A stretch of DNA of 64,000 bases, taken from Tetrahymena thermophila SB210. Taxonomy: Eukaryota > Ciliophora > Oligohymenophorea > Hymenostomatida > Tetrahymenidae. Positions 50,209 to 61,412 of this stretch are shown piece after piece. The stretch covers positions 1-64,000 of the forward strand of contig NW_002476086.1 in NCBI RefSeq assembly GCF_000189635.1, written 5' to 3'. The notes beneath the pieces are model-generated. The model made no database searches, was not told the DNA's origin, and worked only from the letters and a program-made list of their open reading frames with translations. The number at the start of each line of letters is the position of its first letter. Position 1 is the first letter of the stretch. Made by a program: the position numbers and the translations under genes.

Positions 50209-50913
50209 ATGTTTAAAGTGCTTTCTTCATTAAGTAGAGCTGCTGTTGCTCTCCCTTCTATCAGAAATACAATCAATATAAGCAAAATGATTGGCTTCTA
50301 AAGATAAATTATGCTCAATAATATTAATTCTTTCTCCTTCAGTCAAACTGCAGCCGTAACCAACAAGAAAGGAAATATTATCGGTAGTTAATAAATTCCA
50401 TTCGATAGATGGAGAATAGTTAGGGGAGACAAAGTTGTTGTCATTTCCGGTAAAGATTAAGGTAAAACTGGTACTGTTATTAGAGTCTACAGAAAGACTA
50501 ATAGAGTATTAGTTGAAGGTATCAATGTTAAGCTGAAACGTGTTGCAGGTAATGCCTAAGATGAAAGTAAGGGATCAATTCATAAGAAAATTCACTCTAT
50601 CCATGTTTCTAAGGTTTCATTAATTGACCCCGAAACTGGAAAGGCAACTAGAATAAGATTTGGTTATCTTGAAGATGGAAAAAAGATTAGAATTTCTACA
50701 AAATCTGGATCTATTATTGAAAAACCCTTTGATCATGGTTGGAAAAGAGAAAATCGTAATAAAAATAAAGTAGATGGAATGCTTGATACTCCTGCTGAAA
50801 AAGTTTTACAAGTTACTTACAAAGGAGAAGACTTTGATACCATTAAAAGAGATTTTGAAAAGTACATTCAAGAAAAAGAAAGAAAGGAAAAGCTCCTCGT
50901 TTTCAAGGATTGA
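50209..50913 (+). CDS. Mitochondrial large-subunit ribosomal protein uL24m
   Basis: Intron-less frame of 234 residues, ATG 50209, TGA 50911-50913. A basic, Ser/Ala-rich N-terminus (MFKVLSSLSRAAVALPSIRN) is a probable mitochondrial presequence. The KOW motif follows at about residues 75-110 (VRGDKVVVISGKDQGKTG, then LVEGINVKLKRV), as in bacterial uL24, an early assembly protein at the exit-tunnel side of the large subunit. A conserved uL24 stretch (VSLIDPETGKATRIRFGY) comes next. The last 60 residues are a charged extension. It is transcribed away from bL9m. Confidence 0.9.
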
Positions 50914-51790
50914 TTACTATTTATTATCTATCAAGCAAGTAGCTAGCTTATTTGAATATACCATTTATTTAAATCCTCAATTACCAGTCTTAAAATAGTA
51001 TTTGTATTCGATATAATTTAACGAATGTTTGTATGTATTCATTATTCATTCATTACTATAATATATACTTTTAGATAGAGCAATTATACCTACATTTATT
51101 TTTAGTTATTATAAATAATTATATGCTTAAAAAAATACTATATTTAAACATTTATACAACTCCTACTTATTACCTTCTTATCATATACTATTTTAATTAA
51201 AATTTATTTACGGCTACTATTTATGATTAATTTTATTAAAATTAAACAAACCTAAACAGTTAATTAAAACTAAAATATTTTAAATTTCTAAAATTATTTC
51301 TAAAAATAAAACAAACTTAATTAAAAATCTCCTAAATAAATGAGCTAAACTGTACTTAATTTAAATCATGCTTATATTTTAATTTATTTGAACACTTTTC
51401 TCTTTGAATGTAGATTATTTAGTTTAGTTTTTCTTAAAAATTTTAGAGACAAATTAAATTTGAACTTATTAATAAATTATGATTAATAAATATATAGTTA
51501 AATTTCTAAAAATAATAAAATTAATCTCAAACTTTAAAAACTTTCAAAAAATAAAAAATTTATATTGTTTATATTGAATTAAACTTATTTTTCTTTTTTA
51601 GAAAAATTACAAAAATTAAAAATTAAATGAAATGAAAATAATAATAATTTTAACTTTTTTGTTTTATATTAAATAAATATAATTAAATTAAATTTTCAAA
51701 TTTAATATTTAATTCAAAGGATTTTAAATTTTCTTAAAATCAAATATAAAGAAATGTAATTAGTATAATTTTATTTTATTTTAATCTTTG
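50914..51790. other. Convergent intergenic region
   Basis: About 880 bases between converging 3' ends. It is A/T-rich; no feature was recognised. Confidence 0.6.
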
Positions 51791-54099
51791 TCAATTTTCA
51801 TTTTTTAAAACAGACTAATATTTTGCAAGTGATTAAATAATGAAAACCTAGGTAATGGCTTCAGAAGACCAGTAGGGAAAACCATCTTTGGGGGCATTAA
51901 AACCAGTAAAATTTTGAGGCACTTCTTTGGTAAACCACTTAAGGTTAAGCAACTTTTAGTATTCTTCGTCAGGAATATAGCCTTTAACAACTGCTAATAA
52001 ATCTTGGTTTATTGCACTAAAATCTTGATTTTGAGGATCAATTGTTTGATTGTTAGATAAATATCTAACTTCATTGAAAGGATAAAAAAATGGAAGTGAA
52101 TCTAATCCTTTAACACTTCCAGAAAAGAAGGCATTATCATAAGAAGTATTTGGATCACTGTAGACACGAGAAATAAAACTAATTGCTTTCTCTAAAATTA
52201 ATTTTACTTTTACAGGAGTGTTTAGAATCCATTTTCTTTATTTTCTATTACTAGAGCTAGATGTAAATGTATCTAAAAGCGCATTAGTTGCTGCTACAGT
52301 TGAGTATAGTCTATCTTCGTGTCTTGTAATATTAGCGTAATTTCCGAGAAAACTCTCCCAGTAAACTTCAGAATCTGACTCATGAGCTAACTCTAAAAGT
52401 TAATCAAGACCTTTTCCAATCATAGAATTTTCTAAAGTTTAAAGGCAAAATTCCATATCAGGATAAGGGAGTGTTCCATTATTTTTTTCTTTTACAAAAC
52501 GTAAAAAGTGGACATTTCTTGCAACATAAAAATAGAAATTATATTCAGATGGATAATATGTTAGAGCTAAATCAACTCTATCTAAGACTATTCTAGAGTT
52601 AATACCATACTCTAATAGCTTGGTTGAATTTCTGTAGAGAGTTCGAAGATCCTCATCTTCTAAAAATAGTTCATCTGCTTCTTCTTTAGAGATAGTTGAA
52701 AGAACTGAATTAAGTCCAAATATGGCATTAGCATTTACTGTAAGATCAACATTATTTGTATGGAAAGGCTAGCTCATTTAATATCCTATTTCATTTTATT
52801 AGTTAATGAGCCATGTAGTAAATAATACAATTGTAGTATTTTAGTTTTGATCTAAAAATCCCTATTTATAAAATTTTAAAATGACATTATAAAATCAGTT
52901 ATCAATTAATTTATATCTTTCAATTATTTGTAATAATTTGATATTAGAAAAAAAAAATAAATATTGGGTAAAAATGCAAACAAAAACTTTTACAAAAGAG
53001 TTAATCATTAATTAAAAATTTTAAGAGAAGTAAATTACCTTTAAGTAATAAAAAGTTCTTGGATCTATGTTATTTGATAGGTCTGTCCCATATTTTGACT
53101 TTTAACAATAAAAGATAAATTTTATTAAAATAAATAATTGTAAGCTTAATTCTAAAATATATTTAGCTTTTATAAAATTAATCATTAAAATTTTAATAAC
53201 TTTTTTAATGACTTAGTAATTATTTTGCTTTATTGGTAAATCATATTTAATAGATTTAATCAGATATCTATTGTATGGAAATAAATACAGCTAAAATTAA
53301 AAAAAAATGGAAATTATACAGTATGGTTGGTATCGAAAGGTCTGTAAGCATATTTTTTAACAACTTGATAAAATGTTTTGTAGTCATTGTTAGACTAATC
53401 CCATTTGTTAGAGAGTGTTGAGTACTTACCTTAAATTTCTCTTAAAGTAGCACCTAAAGCTAAGTTACATCCACTGTCATCATTATCTGAAGGTATTCTG
53501 AGGGCATTCACCATTTAAACCATTTCACTCGGTTTATAACCAAAAAACTCAACTATTTTTTAAATGAAGTTGGGTAGCTTGTTATATACGTTCATAATTC
53601 CTTCTAAATTACGAGGTGAGCTTTACCATACTCCATCAACTTATATCTGAGTCCAGAAGTTGTAGATTGGTACATTTGGAGCATAATTTTTGTCTTAGAA
53701 TTTTAATAGGGCTTCAATATTTTACTCAAATATTTTCATGTCAAGTTCAAGATATCCTAATTCTGATGCTTCTATTAAACCTAAAAGGATAAAGTTTGTC
53801 ACAAACATATTATTATCGATAACTCCAAATTTTTATCTGAATAAGTGAGTAAAGTATGAATTGGTCTGATCTATTAAGTTTAGCTTTATGTCAGATTTAT
53901 AAATTCCTTATTAGGTTTCATGCTGAAAAGGAAAAAGTTTAAAGTTTTAGTCACTTGTAAAGAGGTTTTTTTAGAGATTTTGATAAATATTTTTTATAAT
54001 TTCATCTAAATTCTCATTTTAAACTTCAATCTTACCTTGTACAAAGCAAGAAAAAATTAGAGCAGAGAATGTTAAAATTGTAATAAGTTTTTAAGTCAT
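51791..54099 (-). CDS. Secreted protein of unrecognised family
   Basis: Three exons (54099-53320, 53098-53039, 52861-51791) give 636 residues. A clear signal peptide (LITILTFSALIFSCFVQG) ends near residue 23. There is no other membrane segment and few cysteines. The body is a globular, helix-rich domain with distinctive patches: NNMFVTNFILLGLIEASELG, PNVPIYNFWTQ, IPSDNDDSGCNLALGATLRE (about residues 210-230), NVDLTVNANAIFGLNSVL, and DGFPYWSSEAIT near the end. Repeated helical pairs with Asp/Asn-rich turns faintly resemble an alpha/alpha toroid, but I cannot assign a family. Several N-glycosylation sequons (NHT, NFT, NNT-type) fit secretion. The composition and intact splice sites argue for a live gene. 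Confidence 0.75.
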
Positions 54100-55292
54100 A
54101 CTTTTTGACAAAATTATTGCTTTTGATTTAATATGAAAATAATTTATAATCAATTCTAAATTTGATACAAGTAGTTAAAGATAAATCTTCTAAGTATTTG
54201 AGAGTTTTCATGAAGTTAATCATAAATTTAGTTATTAAATGATTTATCTTGCTATTTCGGGTATTCGATGGATTTTCCTAGTAAGGCTCATAATCACACA
54301 ATAAAAAATAAATTACAGCTAAACAAAAAATCAAATTATAAGCAATTCTGGTAAATTTTATGATTGAGAAAATTTTTATGGTAAATTTAAACAAAATATA
54401 GAAATTTGGGGTTTACCTTTTACACTAATTTAATCTGATTTTAATAAACTGTGGAATTAATAGAAGTAAATTAATTAATTTTGTATCTCATTAATAACAT
54501 AAAAAATAAATTATTAACATCTAAATTTGCTTAACAATTATTGAATGGATTTTATTCACATTCTTAAGTGTATGATTATTGAGAGATTCATGCATATATA
54601 TTTATTAATTTGCTTACAAATAGTTTTCTGATCTCGAACATTTCTATTTTAACTAAAATTCTCTCTTTCAACTAAAGAGTAAAAAATAAAATATAATAAA
54701 GATTTTGCTAAAATTTTACAGATTTATGAGATATTAAATAAAATATGCTAGAATAAAATTAGAAAAATGAATATGAAGATGTATATAGCTAATGATTAAA
54801 TATAATATTATTGGTTAAATATAAATATGCAATAAAACAAAGATTTAAAATTTTTTTATTACTTTGCATGCATACATTTAATTAGTCTGAATTATTTATT
54901 ACACATATATTTATTTTAATTAAATAGTTTTTATTTTTATTTCTAAAAATATTTCATCAAATTTGTTTACTACAATTTTTGTAAGAAGTTTTTAAAAAAA
55001 AGATAAATGTTAAATTCTATAGACTTAAAATGATAGTATGAATAACTACATAAATAATACAAACTGTAGCTTAATATTGTTTTTTTAGTATATATAATAT
55101 TTTGAGTAATTTTATAACAATAATTATTTTCATTAAAAATAGATGCAATAAAGATTTTCTTCTTTTTATTTATTTATGTTTATATATCTATTACTATACA
55201 ATTTATTTTAATTTACTTTGGAATTAATTTAAATTTTATTTTATTGTGGTAATTATTAAAATAAATTAAGTTTTTATTAAAAATTTTATTTC
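54100..55292. other. Intergenic AT-rich spacer
   Basis: About 1.2 kb between two minus-strand genes; A/T-rich, no feature recognised. Confidence 0.6.
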
Positions 55293-58200
55293 TCATGAAG
55301 AATTTTGCATTAGGTTTGCTTTTTGTATTAATGAGGATTTCTTTTTTTAGTGTTGAGCCTTTATATTTTGAGTTTTTTACTCGATAGCTTTTTCAAAAGC
55401 TCTAAAGTCAGCAAATTTATATCTGTCTGTTTTTTTACTTTGAATTTTGGCTAGATCCATGTTTTTTATAAATGAAAAGAACCTATTCATTATTTCTTTT
55501 TTAGTTTCCTTAGAAACTGTACCTTTTTCAGATTTTGCTTATATTGCTAATTATATTGACTCTAGTTTTTATTTTAGTTGTCTATATCCATCCATATTGT
55601 TGATCACTTTTATAGCAGACTATTAGATGTTTTACTTCTTTTATCTTTCTTGCTGTTAAACATTCTCCATTTCGATTAATAGTTTGTGGTGTTTTTCTAT
55701 AGAACTTTATTCTTTTTCTAATTTTAGCTTTTCATGAAATAAATCCATTCTTTTTTTTATATCATCATATTGAGATGTTTATTCTTAGTTTTTAGTGCCA
55801 TAAAATTAATCACATTTTAAAAGATTATCTGAACCGACTTAAATTGAATCTGCACCATCTATTTTAGTAATTACTTCTAATTTATCTCTGTCATCTCCTT
55901 CAAGCTGACTGTAAAATGAGTTTGTTTGAATAAAAGAATCTGCCTAAAAATCTTCTGTATAACATTTTGCAAAAGGTTAAATTTCTGTTGAGTTTTAATC
56001 ACTTTTTGAATCTTAATTTAGGTTTTTTTGAATTAAGCTATTTGATATTCTATTCGTGAACTAGGATTTTTTATTTGATGAATAATAGTATTTTATTTAG
56101 GGTAATATAGGCAATTTATTGCTTGATAAAGAATTTTTTAAACTTTTTTATTCAGTTTCGTTAGATAGCTATTGAGACTAAATTGAAGGTTTTGTTTCTA
56201 TTACAGACTTATTTTTAATTAAATTTTAATTTAATTTTTGAATGTTTTAATCCTGTAACTTAATAAATTCATTTTTTTAATTTTCTTATTAAGTGCTTTT
56301 GTAGATAAATTAAAAAAATAATTAAAAATTATTTGTTAAAAAAAATTGAATTATTTTAAAAATAAAAAAATATTTTTATAATAAATTTAAATTTACTTCA
56401 AACTTAAAGAAAGAGGTCTTATTTATTGTTTTTGATGATCTGTGTGATTATTTTATTAAATGTGGTCATTTTCAGAAGCAATATTAAAACTTTGGTCAAT
56501 TTGCGATAAATAAGGATTGTTTTAACTAAATGAACTTTTTGTTTTTTTTAGTTAATTTTCAAAATCCTTTTATTTAGGAGAATTTAAGTCAAGGTTATTA
56601 CTTAAGGCACCTGTTCTAAAAGATAACTCTGAAAATTATTTCTTAAGATTTAATTAGTTAGGCATATTTTCATTTAATCTTTGTTCTTTACCCTCAAATT
56701 AGCTTTAAATCATTAAATTTGATGCAATAGAAGTTGAGTTGTTTAGTTTTCTTTTTTTGTCATCATTAAAAATAGATTAATTTGTATTAATTGCATATTT
56801 TGACAAACCAATTTAGCTTAATTGGCTTTAACTTTATTAGTTTACAGATGAATTTAACAATGATTGCTACTATTTTAACTAATCTTATTGATTCAGACAC
56901 AAGCTTTAATTTTCCTTGATATTAACTTTACTATTATTCAATCCTCTAGAATTAAACATAATATTTTATAAAACACTTGGGAGCTTAACTGATGTATTTT
57001 TTGTATAATGAAGAATTTTGTCATAAAACTGTTTATCATAAGAATTTTATAAAAGCAAATGAGAATTTTACTCATTCATATCTTTAAACTTTTCATCGTG
57101 CTATTCGTATAATTAACTATGAATTTTTCTATCTTATACTAATCTTTTTTTCAGGAAATTTTTTTGATGGTAGTAAATTTTTCTAATAAAATCCTAAAAA
57201 TATTCATTACTATAAGAAATATAACTAAGCAAAATTTTAATTACATTTGATGATATTGCATAAAGCTCACCTTAACTACTGATGCATTTAACAGCATATT
57301 ATCTAGTAGTCTTCTAAAGTATCTCCATATGACCAAAAAATTACCCTGAAGATAATATAGAAATCTTTTATTAAATATATTAATTAAATTAATTGATATT
57401 TTAAACTCATGTTACAGCAATTTCTTTTTAAATCCTGCCATGGTAGTTACGAAAACTTAAAGGCATTTAAACGTCCTCATAGTATTAAACATCTTTTTTG
57501 TCTTTAATTTATTGAGATTTTATAATCTATTATAAAAAAATGTAATATTTAATTTCTAAACTGACTTTTTTACCTAAAATTCTCCTGATTTGATAATATA
57601 GAAGAAATCAGATGTATCATTCTATTTATATACTACATGATCTCTCTTCATTTATTTATTTTAACAATATAAAAATATAGTTCTCAATTCATTCTCATCT
57701 AAACCTTCAAATAGTTTACACTTTGAAAAGTTAGCTATATTTTAATCTAGTTTACCTTACTCTTTGTCCTCTTTATAGTTAGTTAGAAAAAAAAATATTT
57801 TAAATGTTTCTAATGTACATTTATAAAGTTTATCCTTACTTAAAATGTTTTAAAAATCTTCTTTTACTAAGTAAGCATAGTATGTAAGCTCTTTGCTAAT
57901 GATGGTTGCTGCCCTTAAAGAGCCTTTTGTTCCTATTTATAAATATTAAGTATTTTATAGCTTTTTAATTACTAATTTATTTGTAATGTTTGTTTGCTAC
58001 CTTTTAATAGAGCTAATTCTCCAAATGAATCTCCTGTCTTTAACTCTTTGACTTCTTATAAAATTGGCTGAAGCAATACCTTTTCTTCAAAATCTTCATT
58101 CTTTCTCTCTAAAACATCTATATGGATTTCATTATGATAAGAAATTTTCTACTCAGTTGAATTTCTATGTATGCTATTCATAACCATAAGTTTATTTGTA

Positions 58201-58757
58201 GCCTTTTAGAAGATGGCTTAATTTTTTTCTTTGTGATTTTGATTTGGAGATATTTAAAGCTTATTATAATCTACGCTTAATTCTGCCTTTTTTTGACCAT
58301 CTTCTATTGATGTATAGGTTTTAATATTTACTCCAACGCTGCCCTTCATTATTATGTAAAAAGCATCTCCTCTATCACCTTTTTTGATATAAAATAAATT
58401 TGCTTTCTACTTTGAAATTTTAATTCTACCTTGCTTGAATAATGTTTAACCAGGTTAAGTGCATTTATATCTTAAACAAGAGCAACAAATTTCAGCCGTT
58501 TCCTTCCCATAATCTTATGCCAGTTCTTTAAAAAATTTGATTTGCATCATCGCCCTAAAGATCATATAGTTTTCATGGTTCGTCCTCTTATTTGGTATTT
58601 TCTTCAAATAGTTGAGTGCTTGCTTTTTTAATTGATCGCTATTAAAACAATAGAAATTTGTAAATTATTTTACATCAAAATCGTTTGCTGTTTAATCCAT
58701 TTGAATTTTAACAGGAGAAATAATAGGTGACTCACTACCATCATAGATTTTACTCAT
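55293..58757 (-). CDS. Twin cyclic-nucleotide-binding-domain protein
   Basis: Six exons (58757-58430, 58378-58001, 57932-57574, 57526-57416, 57364-56397, 56295-55293) give 1048 residues. Two cNMP-binding folds are visible. The first has QGDRGDAFYIIMKGSVGV and the phosphate-binding cassette FGELALLKGTKGSLRAAT, with about 95 extra residues between them. The second has LFEGLDENELRTIF, SDFFYIIKSGEF and FFGHMEILQKTTRQYAV, where the cassette Glu/Arg pattern is degraded, so it may no longer bind nucleotide. No kinase or channel domain is present. The remaining 600 residues are Gln/Asn/Ser/Lys-rich with a coiled coil near the C-terminus. It is probably a cAMP/cGMP-responsive scaffold; this is inferred. 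Intron 1 (51 bases) is a stop-free multiple of three. Confidence 0.88.
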
Positions 58758-59350
58758 GAATGTGATTTTTCCCTAAAAAACTATAAGTAGAATTTTGATC
58801 TTTGATAGTTAAAAATTTTAATTATTTAATTGAATATTTTAATTGAAGAGAAGTATTAATTGTTTATATGATTATTTTTTATTTATTTACATCATTATTT
58901 CACTCAATAGTATATTAATATTATAAAGGTCTATTAAAACTATTAATTAAAGTTTATCTAAGAATAAAAATATTCATTTAGTTATGATAATTAATAATAT
59001 AAAAATATTTTAAATATTAAGTTAATAAGTAAAAGCTATCATATATAAAATACGTCTTTATTTTATTTAAATTAGGTATATGACTTTATTTATCAAACAA
59101 CATATAAATTAAAATAAAGAAATTGGTTGGCTAATACCGCCTTTTGTGAAAATAAACTAAGTTAACTAACATGCCAATACTTGCAATCATAAAGCAATAA
59201 TATTTGTTATTTATTTTATAGAAATTATGCTAAGTTTTATAATAAGTTGAGTTGAAAATTTAATTTTTAATTTTTAGAAAAACCAACAATTTAAAACTCA
59301 TTTTAAATTTTTACATAAAATTTATTGTAAAATAAAATAATTATGATTCC
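58758..59350. other. Intergenic AT-rich spacer
   Basis: About 590 bases upstream of the cNMP-binding gene and downstream of the ankyrin gene; no feature recognised. Confidence 0.6.
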
Positions 59351-60026
59351 TCAAAATTTTTCATCTTCATCTATAATTATAGTATTTTCTTAATTATTTT
59401 ATTCGATTTTAATAGAATTTTCATTTTTAAAATGGCTTCTTAATAAATTTAGAACATTAATTTGATCAAATTTTTCTGCTTTATCAAAGGAATTTTCCCC
59501 TTTATAATCTGCAAGATATGGATCAGCTCCTTTTTCTATTAAATCTTATACCATTTAGTATCTACCAAGTGCACAAGCTTTCATCAAAGGAGTCCATTAA
59601 TTTTTATCTCTTCTATTAACATCAGCTAATTTCATATAAAAAAAAGTAGAAATATAAAAAATTTTGTGATTAAATAGATTTTATATAAAACAAAAATGGA
59701 TTAGATAAACTATTTAACTAAATTTTAAATACCATGGAAAATAAGACATAGTTTAAACATTTCTTTTCTATTACTAACCACAGTCTCATGAAGAAAAGTA
59801 TGCCCAGCTTATGATATACAAATATCATCAGGATGCAATTAATTTGAAGAAAGTAAGTCCTTCAATGTACGCAATTTATTTTCTCTAATAATTCTCCAAT
59901 ACTGAGTATCCTAATTAAAGAATGTTTAAATTTTATTTTAAAATAAATATAAAAAAAGAATCTTACTATAGGGTCTTCTTTTATGTCAAAATTAGGTAAA
60001 AATATTTCCTAAAAGCTGTCTATCAT
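59351..60026 (-). CDS. Small ankyrin-repeat protein
   Basis: Three exons (60026-59967, 59910-59733, 59625-59351) give 170 residues. Two to three ankyrin units are readable: GHTFLHETVVSNRKEMFKLC with HADVNRRD, then QWTPLMKACALGRYQMVQDL with GADPYLADY, then a weaker GENSFDKAEKFDQINVLNLL. The TPLMxA and GADP hallmarks are good. The C-terminal 30 residues are acidic. Such proteins are protein-protein adaptors; no partner can be named. The start at 60026 is the first Met of the frame, and intron 1 has a GTAAGA donor. Confidence 0.82.
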
Positions 60027-61412
60027 TTAATAGTAAATAACGAATTAAAAGTACAAATAAAGGCTTATTTACAAAAACTACCTTTAATCAATTGAAATAA
60101 TTTCATTTTTTGCTAAATTATCTATTTAAAATGATTTTTCTTGATAATAATTTTATTATATCTAATATTTTTAGGCACTGTTTATTTAAAAATATAAGTG
60201 ATGATTGATAAAAATAAATATATTTATTTAATATTTTTAGATTTCTAAAAGCTTCTAATAATTTTCTAAAGATATCGTTTCTTAATTAAATGATTGATAT
60301 ACATACATATATTTATTAAATTTAAGAAAATAATAAATCAGCCACAATGATAAAAATTATTTTTCAATTCATTTTATTACTTTATCGACCTAAAACCATT
60401 TAATTTGTATGATTTCATATCTGTAAAAGCTAAATCATAAAAATATAAAATTATATAAACAGACTGCAATCAATAAAAATTTCTTTTATAATAATATATA
60501 AAAATTATTAATTACCTTTAAAGTGAGTGTCATGAGTATTTCAAAAAATAAAAAAATATTTTAACTTTTCTTAAATTTAGATTAAGTTTGTTTTAAAAAT
60601 ATAATAAATATTTTATAATTTACTGAATTAAATAAAATTTTATTATTTTTAGGTTTTTTATAAGAAATTTATATTATCATCATTAATTATACGTATATTA
60701 ATTTGAATTAATATTTAAATTTATTTAAAATTGTTGAGAATAAAAATTAATTTTTAAACAAACTTTTAATAAAGTTCTATAGATAATAAAAAAGCATTCT
60801 GAATAAATATAAAATATATTAATGCTCTAGCTAGTATTCAATAAATCTACCCAAATTCTAATTGTTCCTTATTTTTTATTTTCAGTGGTTCTAAATATTT
60901 TTGGTAAGGTTAATTTGAACATATTATATGTAAATTGGAATTAAAAATTTTTTCAAAATTAATACAAGTTAAAGAAAATTAACGTAAAGATAAACAAAAT
61001 GATATTATCTAAAGACAAATTTTAATTTTTTTTAGGAATTCCGTCTTTATTTTGTTTAATATTTTGATTTTAAATTATGGGAACATGTAAATTTTTGAAA
61101 AAAAATTTTGAAATGAGTTATTAAACTCAAATTAATTATAAATGGATATTCATTAGTAAAATTTGCATAAGTACAGAATTTAATTAAAATTCTAAGGATT
61201 TAGTTGATAATTTTTATGGAATTACATACAATTATTACTAATACCTTTCTATGTGATACAAAATATATCAATAATTAAAGCTAATTTTTCATATAAAATT
61301 TTAAATTCTGCTATTTGAATTATTAACGAACTAAAAAAGATTTACAACCTTTACTTTGAAAATACGGATAGATAAATAGAAATATAAATTTATTGTTTTT
61401 TAATTAATTAAA
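60027..61412. promoter_or_regulatory. Divergent intergenic region
   Basis: About 1.4 kb between opposite start codons. It is strongly A/T-rich; no coding or RNA feature was recognised. Confidence 0.5.

Noticed and set aside
51805-51990. Minus-strand standard-code frame in the secreted-protein gene
   Set aside because: Wrong frame of the supported 636-residue model.
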